Below, in pieces: positions 22,659 to 34,032 of a DNA stretch of 64,000 bases. A program made the position numbers and the translations under genes. The stretch lies in the NCBI GenBank assembly GCA_015680685.1, contig MNCI01030955.1, positions 536,552-600,551 on the forward strand, read 5' to 3'. The stretch's first letter is position 1, and every line of letters begins with the position of its first letter. The notes beneath the pieces are model-generated. The model made no database searches. It saw nothing but the letters and a program-made list of their open reading frames with translations, and was not told the origin of the DNA. This DNA comes from Gnetum montanum. Lineage: Eukaryota > Streptophyta > Gnetopsida > Gnetales > Gnetaceae.

Positions 22659-25600
22659 AAAATGTTATTATTAAAGAAGGATTAAGGAAGAGAAACAAAT
22701 GATAGTTTAAATCTAGTTAAGAAAATCAAGAAACCATATAGAAATTACAAATTATTCATAACTATTAATTAAGGAATAAAACTAGGAATTACAAATAGAA
22801 GAAAATCAAGAATGAAGCAAGAATAAAATGTTAGAAAGTTTCAAGAACATAATAGATTAAAATGAATGAAATTCATGAAGGTTTGATGTATTCCAAAAAC
22901 ACAATCGAGAGGCACTCATGCATCCTATGAAATGTGAACAAACACCTAAACATAAAGACTCATATCTATTGCTTCAACACCATCTAGAATATATTATTCA
23001 TGTGCTATTAAGAATGGAAGATAAGATTGATAATCTTTAGCTTTAGATTAAAAGACTAACAGAGGAGAGGAAGATCCAATATTGTTGCCCCCGTAACAAT
23101 GCAAGCTCCATAAATGGATGAAGACCAAGATGTTGTAAGTAGCTAGGTCCAAGTAAAAGAAGATGGACCTCATATCAAAGAACTAACCCACGCTATCTAC
23201 AAAAGAAACCTTATGTTCCTTATTCACCTAGTTAAAATTCCTTTTAAAAGTATTATTAAAAATGAGTTTTGTAAGGACTATTCCTCAACTAAACTCATCT
23301 TTCTAATCTCTTACAAAGTTATGAAAGAAACATTATGTGTCTTGTAATGTTAATATTTATGTTATTAATATGCAAGTTTAAATATTATGAAATATAAAAT
23401 AATTAATGATAAGTATGATATATAAAATTCGAATTGAAAATCACGTGCAAAAAGAAGCTAGAAGCACAAAATTTGCAAAGAAATCAGAATTTAACTTATA
23501 GCAGTTTTGAGCTAAATTTTAACAATTGAAAACTAAATTTGAGCCCATGACAAGTGAAATACAAGATGAATCCTAAAAGAAAGTATAATTTTGATACTAT
23601 ATTCATTAAAAAAAAAGAAACATTTATATCACCATCAGTCTAGATAATAATAGGAAAGTTCAAGTTGAAGCATACAATCATCTTCAACAAAATTATCTCT
23701 AGCTCATGGCAAATCCAAAGATTCTAAAATAGCTCAAGCAAATAAATCTTGGAGGATATGCAACTATTGATTTTTCACAAAGAGACCTTCAAAAGACCTT
23801 GAAATCCTATAAAGATGGTGTTTTTAAAGTCTTCAATGGGAGTAAGTCCATGCATGTCTCCATTACTAACGAAATATTTATCATATTTACAATGATAGGA
23901 ATATACACTTGTTCCTCATAGATACAAGGAATGTTAGAAGGGATTTCATGATTAACACCTTTCATAATAATATGTTTACTTGGACAATAAGGATACTGCA
24001 TGGGCTAATCTTAAAATCCTAAGTAAACAAATAAAGTCCTTTGTCAATGTCTTTAAGAACTAGATTAACTATGCTAATCATAGGACTCCAATCTAATGGA
24101 ATCTTTTGAAATTTCTAATTTCTATTCATAAATGGATTTTTAATTGTATTTGGGGAAATTTTTATCCATTATTTTTATAAGTTACTTTTCAAGATCAATA
24201 CCTCATCCCATTTTAGTCTTGGATGTTTGTTCACATAAATTTGGAATAAATTCTCTAATCGCAAAATTCTTGATTCATTTCCTATGAAAATGATAATGCC
24301 CATTTTTCTATTTGAGACTATAACAAGGAATATCCAAAATAAGGAAAAAATTTAATCAAGGTCTAGCCCAATTATTCTAAACATAGCTCATGCAATCATA
24401 AATCCTAAATAACCATCAAGAAGAAATCCTAAGAGAACAACCACAATAATAGCAACAAATCCAAAAAAAAAAGAGTAGAAGATACTAAGAACTAAAGATG
24501 TTCATAAAGTTGGATTCATGCAAGAAGAAAAAGGTAGTTTTTATTTGACAATTAATTCAAAGGATACAAAGGAAAAGAAATCCTAAAATAATCCTTATAT
24601 CATTCCTCCTCTAGTTTACAATGATAAAATAGAAGAAAGTAATCAGCAAGGATTGGAAATTCCTAGAGAAGATAATCTAGAACATTACATGAAATTGATT
24701 AATGCCACCAACTTGACTTATGTTATTAGTGCATATCTAGAGATGTTGAGAGTTAACATCAAGAAAATGTTGGCTACCTAGAACCATTTTTCTACGATCA
24801 AAATTTCTTAAAGCTATGAATGAAAGATAAATAAGGATTTTTTGAAAAACTTGTTTAAGTTATGAATAAAGGATCCTAAAGTAGCTATTCATAAAGGAGT
24901 CATATATTGGCTTGATTACATTAAAGAATGTATTTTTAGGAATTATGAACTTGTCAAGATGGATTCATTCTTATATGCTTAATCTATGCTCCATTATGTT
25001 ACCCTCAAAATTACGCAAGAATAGAGGGAAAAGGATAACAAATGAATGGAAAATAATAATGCAACTTTAGATTAGTAAGTATGAGAAAATGAAAGAAAAT
25101 TACAAAAAATATGCTAATTCAATTGAAAAATACAAAGCTAAAATTGATATTGATTGATCAAATGTTGGAAAATTATGTTGATGATGTCAAGAGTGTTATT
25201 GAACTAGTATTGAAAAAATAGAACTAGAATGCTAGGCATAAGTTGACCAATTAAGAGAAGTATTCTAGTGTAAAGAATGAAATCAAGGCCTCATAAAGTA
25301 TACATTAGGAATTAGTTGCTAATAATCACACACTGCAAATGAATTTGAAAAAATCAAAAGATATAATGTATATAGTTGATGTAACTACAATTGAACTTAT
25401 GCAAAAGTTTGAAGCAAAAGAAGGAGAATTCATGTAGTTACAAGCTAAATTATCTTAAATCATACAAGCACATGAAGCACTAAAGCTTTAAATGTAACAA
25501 CCAAAACCAATTCTTCAACTTATAAGCCCTAAAACAACAACTGACTTAACCATTATAGAAGCTTTCTAGGACATCTAGCACCAACCATTGATAAAGGAAG

Positions 25601-25970
25601 CAATCAACAAAGACCTAATGGAGGTGGATCATGGATATAACACTAAAGAACCATCATCAAAAACATTGATTATTAGAAGAATAGAAAACTTAGCCAAGAC
25701 ATATAATTAATTTGAAGTAATAATCATTAGTTGCTCCCATAATTTGGACTCCATGATGTACTTTGACCCTAATAGACTTTGTAATTTAAGTTCCAATTTT
25801 TGAAGAGGAATTTTTATTTTTTATTTATATATTTAGGTTATTAATATTTAAGCAATTGCATGCATAAAATATTACTTTACAACTAGTTACCATGATGTAA
25901 TAATCCACTTAAAATCTATGCCACTCATTATTTTCTTAAATAAATTACCAAATGAACTTACAAAACTAAT
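22659..25970 (+). other. Interior of element 4, function not recognised
   Basis: Broken coding-like stretches on the plus strand include GYATIDFSQRDLQKTLKSYK (about 23757-23816) and, further on, Lys/Glu-rich segments with heptad-like spacing (about 24990-25480) that suggest a former coiled coil. No pol motif is seen. These could be remains of gag or of an unrelated captured sequence. Confidence 0.4.
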
Positions 25971-25974
25971 GCTT

Positions 25975-25983
25975 GAAGAGGAG
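25975..25983 (+). other. Polypurine tract of element 4
   Basis: GAAGAGGAG lies directly before the right LTR start TGTTAAAC. Confidence 0.6.
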
Positions 25984-26133
25984 TGTTAAACATCAAGTTG
26001 TAAGTATATAATAATTAATTTCATAACTAAATTAAGATGATCATAACTCATAATTAGAAGGTTGAGAAAATTTATAAGGACACATTCCTTAACTACAAAT
26101 ACTTGTGATGAGTGGCGAGGTACCCCTACACTC

Positions 26134-26280
26134 AACCATACGAAACGAGCGTAGCACGCATGATCCGGTCGAACTCCGCAGACTAAATGCCTAAATGCCG
26201 CAAGGAACACTTGGGGTTAATTAATCATTATCTTCCCAAACTTACTTGTTGTTGTCACAGTGTATGGTTAAGTAAGTCCG
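26134..26280 (-). promoter_or_regulatory. LTR hairpin with complementary site (solo LTR)
   Basis: On the minus strand, arm CGGACTTACTT (26280-26270) pairs with AAGTAAGTTTG (26247-26237) using two G-U type pairs. Loop AACCATAC (26269-26262) is complementary to GTATGGTT (26141-26134). Confidence 0.55.
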
Positions 26281-26390
26281 AGGTATATGATTTTTTTGGT
26301 CTTTTCCGGTTTATCTCCTATGCTAAGGGGTGAAGGGTTGAGAGACTAAAACTAACTCTAACTACAACACTAAGTCCTAACGTCAGCATC

Positions 26391-26484
26391 NNNNNNNNNN
26401 NNNNNNNNNNNNNNNNNNNNNNNNNNNNNNNNNNNNNNNNNNNNNNNNNNNNNNNNNNNNNNNNNNNNNNNNNNNNNNNNNNNN
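26391..26484. other. Assembly gap, 94 N
   Basis: The gap lies in the middle of the solo LTR, at a position corresponding to the gap in element 1. By comparison with 31166-31330 the missing bases are LTR sequence. Confidence 0.95.
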
Positions 26485-26717
26485 CAATAAATAACATTAA
26501 ATAAACCTATCCATGTACTACAAGGTTTATCCACAAAGCTCATCTTTATTGTCGTACACAACTTGCGTTCAGGTACAAAGCTGCTCGAATAAAAAACCAT
26601 TCACTTGGGGGACTCCTACTGCGGGCACATGGAAAATATTCTATCTCTGGGGTGATCAATCCGCCAGAGCTTCGCTACTTCTAGCCTAGGATGTGAAATG
26701 AGGGGAGTGCCGCCTCT

Positions 26718-26725
26718 TATTTATA
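26718..26725 (-). promoter_or_regulatory. TATA box of solo LTR
   Basis: TATAAATA on the minus strand, in the same context as in the other LTRs of the group. Confidence 0.6.
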
Positions 26726-27255
26726 GATTTGGCGGCGGACCGCGATATCGCGTACGCGATATCGCAGGGGATGTGATATCGCGGCTTGTGCATATCGCAT
26801 CTCATCAACTTGTAACCATATCTTAAGAATAAAAGTCATGTTATGATGAAAAGAGAACTATGAAAAAAATGATATAAAAAAAAACTAAGAGAAAAAGAAT
26901 TAAATATATTAGAAAGAGCAACACAAGATGAAGAGATAATCAAATATAGTAATGAGAAAGAAAAAGAAAAAGATAAAAAAATTCATACTCAAACATCATA
27001 AGAAGTAAGAATGTTATGATGTACTATCATCATAACATAAATAAGTTATGATGGATGATCATCATAATGAGTTTAAAAACTTCAACACTAAAGAGTTAAA
27101 GGTATCATCAAGCATTCTTTACTAAAGAAGTAAAGGCACTAAGACTCAAAGATGAATCAAGATCTAGTGTCTTAAAGAGAAATCAAAGATCATAGTTTGA
27201 GCCAATCATAATTCTAATCCATTTTTCTCAAATAAGAAATAAAGATCCCCTAGGA

Positions 27256-27456
27256 GGCTTTAAAGTAAAGATAGCTACTACATTATATAGCCAAGTTAAT
27301 ACGTGAAGATTGTGCAAAACTAGGCTTTAAAGTAAAGATAGCTACTACATTATATAGCCAAGTTAATACGTGAAGATTGTGCAAAACTAGGCTTTAAAGT
27401 AAAGATAGCTACTACATTATATAGCCAAGTTAATACATAAAGATTGTGCAAAACTA
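27256..27456 (+). repeat. Three tandem copies of a 67 bp unit
   Basis: Units start at 27256, 27323 and 27390 and are nearly identical; the third differs at two positions (ATACATAAAG for ATACGTGAAG). The left LTR has one corresponding unit (near 22360-22425), so the triplication arose after insertion, or at least in only one LTR. Confidence 0.92.
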
Positions 27457-27684
27457 GTTGACCAAGGATAAATGCAGTCTTTATCATAAGGTTAATAATA
27501 ATGAAATCCCAAATTAACACTTATGATGTATTTAGAATATAATTACAAATTATTACAAATAATTGAATCAAGTCAAGTTTTATGTAAGTTGATTAATTAT
27601 GATATTTAAGTACCTAACTACAAGATCCCATATATATTAGAGTTGTCAATGGATGTAAAATAAACTCTAAACTCTAACATGAAG

Positions 27685-29300
27685 AAATATTATATGATAT
27701 CTACCTCTTGTATCAATTGGCAAAAATTTGTTATTTATTATGATAGTAATATTGATAAGTGGATTATTTTTAAGCCTTGGAAAGTATTTTTAAAAGATTC
27801 TATCTTCAAAACTTTAAGAATACCTTTTTCTTTAAAGCCTAATCTAAATAGTTTGTGAAATTATGTGGTTGATAAAATTGAAAAGAAGCTTAATAAATGA
27901 AAATAAATAAAGCTTACCATTATTGGTAAAGTCTTAATTATTAAGTAGATGCTTCAATATACTCATGTTTATTACTCTAGTTGTTGGGCTTCTTCAAAAA
28001 CTTCTTATGATAATCTTGATCATATTATTCATTATTTTCTTTGGTTTTATAAGCAACATAGAAAAGCCTTTTCTAGACTTTCCTAGGATATTTATACTAG
28101 TAATAAGAAAGATGAAGGACTTGCTCTCATTAATTATTATAATGACAATATTTCTCTCTTACTAAAATGGATTGTAAAGCATATTAATGCAAATGATCTC
28201 TAGATGCTTCTTTTAAGGAATAGACTTATGTAAGGTAAGCCTCAAAATGCTAATAGTTGGTCTTCTAACAATATTTTTTGTTATCTTATTTTTCTTTAGG
28301 AAATTTCTATTCCTATTATTTAATTCTTAAATAATTTTGGAACACATTATGCAACCTTAGTAAGTATTAGAATTACAATTATAGTTTTAGAAAAAATGCT
28401 TAAGTAAATTAGCCCATGGTGACTTCATTTTAATGAAGAAGAATGGGCTAGAAATTCATCTAGATTATCTACCACATGAAGAAATTTTGGTATCACTATA
28501 GTATCCTATCTATGTATGCATGACAAATGGATTACATGGAAGTAGGCTTCTACCCCTATGATTTAAATAGAAAGAGAAAAAGTTTTTTGAAAAAACTTCT
28601 TCTCCTAAGAATTTATTTAAAATTGACAATAATTTGCATTAAGATTTTCTAGATATTTTTGGAAGGATGGTAGATATGTTTTTTCTTTTAATTTCAAAAT
28701 TACATACAAGATAATTACCTAGAATGATTTTAATCATAACAATTCAATAAGACCTAGAAAATGCAATTGTCATCCCACTTTTGAATGAGGAAAATGGAAA
28801 ATATGTTATAGAGTTCCTACCTTTCCAAAAATTCATATTTTTTTATGATGTCTTATTTATCAAAATCTTTTTCTCAACACTCATCTTTAATATATGAAAA
28901 TAGTTTCTCCTCAATGTCCTCTTTATGGAAGTTAATTTCATTTTCTCATGTTTTTTTTTTTTTTTTTGAGTGTCATATTTCATAGCATTCTTGGAAATGG
29001 TCATCTTTTGCATCAATAATATCTTTCTTGATGATTAGCCTACTTTGTCTATTTTCTTTCTTTTTTTCTATTTGGAAATATCTTTGGTCATTTGTTCTCT
29101 ATTCTATTTGTAATCTTTAGTATGTAATAAGGTTTCAATAGCAAGAGAATAACTATGATCTTTCTTTAAGAGTTAAATATCATATTCTCAAAGATGTCAC
29201 TTTTCAATTAACTCTTTAAGAATAAAAGCTTTTATAAAAGTTACAAGATTAATTTTTTCTTGCAATATTAATTTCTTTTTGTTTTGAAGGTTCCAATATG
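27685..29300 (+). pseudogene. LINE RT C-terminal and associated region
   Basis: PFSLKPNLNSL around 27826, then KIEKKLNK, TIIGKVLIIKQMLQYTHVYY (about 27916-27975) and LDHIIHYFLWFY (about 28016-28051) match the plant LINE segment after RT (KIEKKLxxWKxKxLSxAGRxxLIKxVLxxxPxYY, then IxRxFLW). KMCYRVPTFPKIHIFLWCL near 28800 and PQCPLYG near 28913 match the zinc-binding RT-associated domain. There are many stops. This is the downstream half of the LINE split by element 4. Confidence 0.75.
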
Positions 29301-29445
29301 GGAGCTTTTATCTTTTGTTTATATTTGCTCATTTTTTTCTAAATGAATCCTTTGTTATCTTTAGAAAGTGTTTTCTCCTTATTCTTACAAGAAATTCTCT
29401 GGTAGAAAGTGAAACCCAGTGAGGGTGCTTCTCAATGAGGCCATT

Positions 29446-29512
29446 TTTTTATACATCCTCAAAACTGTTGAGCATTTTTATACATCCTCAAAACTGTTGA
29501 GCATTTTTTTAT
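29446..29512 (+). repeat. Two tandem copies of a 30 bp unit
   Basis: ATACATCCTCAAAACTGTTG followed by AGCATTTTT occurs twice in direct succession. It marks the end of recognisable LINE sequence. Confidence 0.85.
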
Positions 29513-29949
29513 ACATTATCTTCATTGAACTATTGTACTCTAAATTTTTTAAATATTACTATTCATTATTTTCATATTTGACATCCACTACCTACTAACA
29601 TTACCAATTTTTCAAACCTTAGCATGCCCTTATGAGTACAAATATTGATAATCGTTATATTAGAGATCATCCATTTACTTCATTAATATCTAGGAGATAG
29701 AGCTAGAGAGGAAGACCCTGTCAAAGTAGAAGAAGAAGACATCACCAAGCCTAGGCCAACTATCGAGATCTAAGTAAGTTTTCATTGCCATCCTTACAAG
29801 TTTCTAATTCTAAATCTCTCTTGAATCTCATTATTAATCTTGTATTTTTTCTTAGAGCTACAGCCATCTCACAAGATATCATTCACATAAGAATTTTGAT
29901 AATAACATTTGATCTAGGTAGAAAAATCTATCACATGCTTTCATTTGTT
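29513..29949. other. AT-rich spacer
   Basis: I see no gene. A short Glu/Arg-rich stretch near 29700-29770 is not supported as coding. Confidence 0.5.
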
Positions 29950-30345
29950 ACTTCACAAAGTTATTGCACATTTAAATTTTTATGATATCTATTTGAAAAA
30001 TAAATTTTGAGATTCATATTTATAAAATCTAAGTTTGGATCTATATTTCTACTAAATTAATGAGATGCTATGATAAATTTTATTCCATTTCAATTTGTTC
30101 TAAATTTTATTCTATTTATTCAAATTTTGGGATGTTGTTTGATTTTGGCTTCCCAAAGTTACTATACATTTTAATTTTAATGGTATTTATTTGGAAAATA
30201 AGTTTTCATATGCATATTTTAGAAATTTGAACTTGGATTTGTATTTCTACTAAATTAATGAGATGTTATGCTATGTTTTATTCCATTTCAACTTGTTTTA
30301 CATTTTATTCTATTCATTTAAATTTTGGGAAGTTCATCTTAGAAT
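29950..30345 (+). repeat. Tandem duplication, about 198 bp unit
   Basis: The segments starting near 29952 and 30150 align along their length (CAAAGTTA, ATTTGGAAAATAA, TATTTCTACTAAATTAATGA, ATTTTATTC, AAATTTTGGGA). Two diverged copies. Confidence 0.8.
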
Positions 30346-30865
30346 TTTGACATGTTTTATGTCTTTCAAACTTGATTCCTTCACCTATGGCTTGTACACT
30401 ATAGAAAAAAATTTCAAATATGTGAGTCCAAAATTTAAAGCCTTTTTTATAGGTCATACAACTATCCCAAGTTTTATTGCAACATACATTAAGGATTATG
30501 ATGGAAGATGCAATGATTCATACAAACTATCAAAAATATGTGATGATAGAAACAAATGCTGAAAGGGGCCATTTTGGTCATGTAGAACATGCACATAGAG
30601 TTTGGGCACTAGAAATAATATTTTAAGATGAAAAATGAATTAAAGAAAGAGGTAACCCATCAACTAAAACCTATAGAACATTTTGACATTTTGGACTTGA
30701 ATTCCTGGTTATGTTTAAAGTAAAATAACAAATCGTTTACTTGGTTATGTTTTTCCACTACCTAAAGTTTGGTTTATTTGATTATAACTACTTGCTAATT
30801 TTTTATATTTTGATGATGCTTATGTAGGTCACCTTTCTTAGTAAATATTTTTTGGTTTAGTGAAA
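30346..30865. other. Spacer before element 2
   Basis: No gene is recognised; the 99-codon frame at 30263-30562 partly overlaps the duplication and matches nothing I know. Confidence 0.5.
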
Positions 30866-30898
30866 CTAGTTGATCAGTGGTGAGGTATCCCTACACTC

Positions 30899-31046
30899 AA
30901 CCATACGAATACGAGCGTAACACACGTGATTTGGTTGAACCCCACAGACTAAGTGCCTACACGCCTCATGGAACACTTAAGGTTAACTATTCGTTGTCTT
31001 CCCAGACTTACTTGTATTTGTCACAGTGTATGGTTAAGTAAGTCTG
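30899..31046 (-). promoter_or_regulatory. LTR hairpin with complementary site (element 2, 3')
   Basis: Arms at 31046-31036 (CAGACTTACTT) and 31013-31003 (AAGTAAGTCTG) pair perfectly. Loop AACCATAC (31035-31028) is complementary to GTATGGTT (30906-30899). Confidence 0.6.
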
Positions 31047-31566
31047 AGGTATATGATTTTTATAGTTTTTTATGTTTTATCTCCTATGCTAGTGAGGTGA
31101 AGGGTTGAAGAGACTAATTACTAACTTTAACTAACTAACTAAGTCTAAATTAACCTAGCATCAGCATCTGTTCCCACTTACCATTCACACCCTGAACCAA
31201 TGCAACCGTGGTTACCAAACGCTAGTCGTTGCTGGGATCACCACGCATAACGCACGTGCTTAACTAAGAGAGAAGGGTTGAGAGAGATTTAATTCCTAAT
31301 AAAGCATGTAAATGATAAGCAGTAAATAACAATAAATAAAATCCTAATTAGCCTATTCCATGCACTGCAAGGTTTATCCAAGAAGTTCATCTTTATTTCC
31401 ATACACAAACATGTGTTCAGGTACAATATTTGCTCAAATAAAGATTCGTTCACTTTGGAGCTCCTACTGCGGGCACATGGAAAATATTCTATCTCTGGAG
31501 AGGTAAAACTGCCATAGTTTCCCTAAGGGCTAGATCTAGACCTGCAAACAAGGGAGAGCCACCTCT

Positions 31567-31574
31567 TATTTATA
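31567..31574 (-). promoter_or_regulatory. TATA box of element 2 3' LTR
   Basis: TATAAATA on the minus strand, with the group's usual flanks. Confidence 0.6.
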
Positions 31575-31626
31575 GACTTGGTGATGCACCGCAATATCGC
31601 GGCCCATGCAATATCGCATCCCATCA

Positions 31627-31637
31627 TACCCCCATGA
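31627..31637 (-). other. Polypurine tract of element 2
   Basis: On the minus strand TCATGGGGGTA abuts the LTR start TGATGGGA. It is identical to the tract of element 1. Confidence 0.8.
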
Positions 31638-32872
31638 CTGAATAAAAACTCATCCTTGAGTTCCTTACAATAATAACAGGAAGGTATGGGATTATTAACT
31701 CAAATGGAACTAATGGGATGACATGTGAATGGATCATCATTACAATACATGATAAGACTGGTGTTCATGACAACAAGAGTGAACACCTTATTACATTGAC
31801 ATCAGGCCTCATTTGGTAGCTTAGAAAGAGAGAGAGAAAGAAGTTTGCTGCTGCCAACGCCAAGATTACGCCTTCATTGTCCATCTGTAAGTGTGCCATC
31901 GATCTTGCTCCTTGCATAGCTATTTCAGCACTACTCCATTCCAAGTGTCCCCTCCAGATCCAATCCGTTGTTGTATAATTACCATCTGCACACACAACAT
32001 AGTCTTATATTAGCAAGGGTAAATGAATCACAATGTAGTTGATACCTTGCTTCGGTGAAAGGTCCATTGGCTGAGTTGTGGTATGGCTGATACGAATCTG
32101 GAGATAAAATATTGATGACTACTGAAGGTGTAGGGGTGGTTAGGAGAAAATCGAAAAAATTGGGCCACATACCCTCATGACTAATCGCGAACCTCCGATA
32201 GCGATAGAATGGAGAAAGAAAAAGAACAAGAAAGATGAGGAAAAAGAGACAACTATAGCATTGATGAAATGGATGTCAAGATGGAAATGAACAAAATAAA
32301 ATAGATTAAAAAAATGTTAAGGGAAAGAATTTAACTGGTGCGTCAAACAGGAATGTTAGTGGGTCCTCCCCAAAGCAGGCTCATGCCCTTAATGCCCTGA
32401 CAAACCCACATTCAAAGAGTCTGTAGGCTCTAGGAATGTCATTTGAAACAAGAGTTAAAGTCTTAACCACAAGAATTTACCAAAAAGAAAACAATGCATC
32501 AACTAAAATATACACTAATGATACAACCAGTAATGAGGTGAAGGATGGAGAGAAGGATGGAGAGAAGAGAATGGAATGGAATCCCAAGAATAAGGTGGTG
32601 TATAGCCCCTTGTGTAGTTCATGATTAATGTGACATAGTAAATCCCATTCCAAGTTTGACCTCAAACAACCACTTCCAATGACTTCACATTAATACATTC
32701 GGTCAATCCATCCTCTTGAAGTAACAGGAATGCTTTCACCCAAGAGCCACCACCATTCTGACGAAACAAAGGAGGAGAGAATGGGAAGCAAGAAGGACCT
32801 TAGTTAGAGGGAACATTTTTATTTTAGTGCCATAACCAGTGCTTGTAGCCCAAATGATCATTTTGTCTAAGG

Positions 32873-32962
32873 GGTGTGCTTTGAATTCTCACTTCTCTTT
32901 CTTTTTTTTTAATTTTCTCTTCTTCTTTTTTGTTTTATGTGTTTATACGTGAGAACCACACC
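32873..32962 (-). other. 3'UTR hairpin, element 2 copy
   Basis: On the minus strand: GGTGTGG, TTCTCAC, a long pyrimidine/purine loop, GTGAGAA, TTCAAAG, CACACC. Both inner and outer arms pair without mismatch. Confidence 0.55.
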
Positions 32963-33417
32963 ATGCTTAGACTTTGTTATTTTTATTGCTTAGCTTCCTG
33001 ATGATTGGGTGACATCGAAACAGTAAGAAAACTCAAGAAGAAAACATCCAAGCACCCAAGAGAATGGCCAACACGAATGCATCAAGTTCCCTTAAAGTCA
33101 CACCCTTTTCAAGCCTTGAGTCCTTCCTTAGTTTGACAAATACCCAATCACCGATTTGTTAAAGTTCTTATTAAGAAAGGGACCGTACATTTCCAAGCTG
33201 AGAGAAAACTTTGTGGATGAATGGATGAAGTGAACTCATTTCCTGCCATATCAAAAAAAAACATACCTTAGTATCAACATCATGACTAAAGGTAAAAACC
33301 AAACATTAGTAGTCAACATAAAAATAGTTCATACCATCATGAAGAACACTTATTGGTGACAAACTTACACGGTGGATAACACACACACACACACAAAATG
33401 AAAAAGTATAACGATGT

Positions 33418-33567
33418 TGTAAAACAAAAACGTGTAAAACAAAAATGTGTAAGACGAAAATGTGTAAGACAAAAACTTGTAAAACAAAAACGTGTAAAAC
33501 AAAAATGTGTAAAACAAAAACTTGTAAAACAAAAATATGTAAAACAAAAATGTGTAAAACAAAAACT
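33418..33567 (-). repeat. Ten tandem copies of a 15 bp unit
   Basis: TGTAAAACAAAAATG and close variants on the plus strand, exactly in 15 base steps. Element 1 has only one or two such units at the same place (near 14735-14775). Because 15 is a multiple of three, the array gives an artificial open frame on both strands (such as 33692-33306), which I do not regard as a gene. Confidence 0.95.
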
Positions 33568-33592
33568 AAAAATAACTGAGGCCCCAAAAGAT

Positions 33593-34020
33593 TAGCATAG
33601 GTGGCCATCTCTCCCATGACTGAATTGCAAGGGAGAGATCTGAAACAATGAGCATTTTTTTGAATTTCGTAGAAGTGCCCAACTTCTCCCAATTGATGTT
33701 CTTAGATTAAGGGGTGGAAGTTGGCAATGCTCATATTCCAAGGTATCTATGCCTTTGTTGCTGGCATGGGTTATTTCCCCAGTTTGTTCCATGCATGTTT
33801 TTCGATTGCTCTTTCAACTAGTTGTCAACCATGGGGTGTCTACTACTAGTTGTGTGGTTGCTACATACAAGCATCTTTGTCTCACAGTTTCAAGGGCACA
33901 CCTGTTGCATGGAGGAGATGTTGTGCATTCCTCCATGTCATCACCCTCTAAGTCACTATATGTGATGCACGGAACTTTCTTCTTCTCGATATTTCCATAA
34001 ATTTTTACCTTAGATATCTC
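33593..34020 (-). pseudogene. Protease-to-3'UTR junction of element 2
   Basis: On the minus strand, coding remnants after protease (ALETVRQRCLYVATTQ, then GIDTLEYEHCQLPPLNL) run into LFQISPLQFSHGRDGHLC at about 33650-33597. The first parts correspond to 41900-42118 and the last to 45012-45060 of element 3. Everything between (RT, RNase H, integrase) is absent. Confidence 0.75.
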
Positions 34021-34032
34021 CAAGGAAAGATC

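Larger units (their letters stand above)
26106..26807 (-). repeat. Solo LTR of the Athila-like group
   Basis: One LTR in reverse orientation with no interior. Perfect duplication ACTTG flanks it at 26101-26105 and 26808-26812. A solo LTR forms by recombination between the two LTRs of one element. Its TATA box is at 26718-26725. This copy keeps the CpG-rich palindrome best: two GCGATATCGC units separated by GTAC form a perfect 24 bp palindrome at 26742-26765, so it is probably one of the younger insertions. An N gap lies at 26391-26484. Confidence 0.93.
21793..27679 (+). mobile_element. Element 4: LTR element without recognisable pol
   Basis: Two LTRs (21793-22647 and 25984-27679) and a perfect duplication TGAAG (21788-21792 and 27680-27684) define it. 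The left LTR is 855 bp. The right LTR is also 855 bp once the nested solo LTR with one duplication (707 bp) and two extra 67 bp repeat units (134 bp) are removed. A degenerate initiator-tRNA-Met-like primer site follows the left LTR, and a purine tract precedes the right one. The 3.3 kb interior has no RT, RNase H or integrase that I can see, so it resembles a LARD-type non-autonomous element. Confidence 0.88.
25984..27679 (+). repeat. Element 4 right LTR, interrupted
   Basis: TGTTAAACATC to CTCTAACA. It is interrupted at 26106-26807 by a solo LTR of the Athila-like group, whose ACTTG duplication is at 26101-26105 and 26808-26812. It also contains three copies of a 67 bp unit (27256-27456), present once in the left LTR. 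Confidence 0.88.
18400..29445 (+). mobile_element. Decayed L1-like LINE, split by element 4
   Basis: An ORF1-like domain, endonuclease, reverse transcriptase and the C-terminal reverse-transcriptase-associated region occur in this order on the plus strand. Element 4 and its duplication (21793-27684) interrupt it. Without that insertion the LINE spans about 5.2 kb, a normal length for a plant L1-type LINE. All frames have many stops. Both ends are uncertain: no clear poly-A tail or target duplication was found. Confidence 0.7.
30871..31626 (-). repeat. Element 2 3' LTR
   Basis: 756 bp. Compared with the 5' LTR it lacks a segment of about 28 bases near 31260 (GAACCAGTCGTACTGAGG in the 5' copy). 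Its end on this strand reads TGATCAGTGG, one change from TGATGAGTGG. Confidence 0.93.
31638..33590 (-). other. 3' untranslated region of element 2
   Basis: Homologous to 14706-16557. It contains the open frame 31995-31765 (MCADGNYTTTDWIW) shared with element 1, the hairpin at 32873-32962, a CA microsatellite near 33379-33394 and an expanded 15 bp repeat (33418-33567). No env-like frame. Confidence 0.7.

Noticed and set aside
33306-33692. Open frame of 128 codons with FVLHI repeats
   Set aside because: Created by the 15 bp tandem repeat in an element 3'UTR; it is not conserved in element 1.
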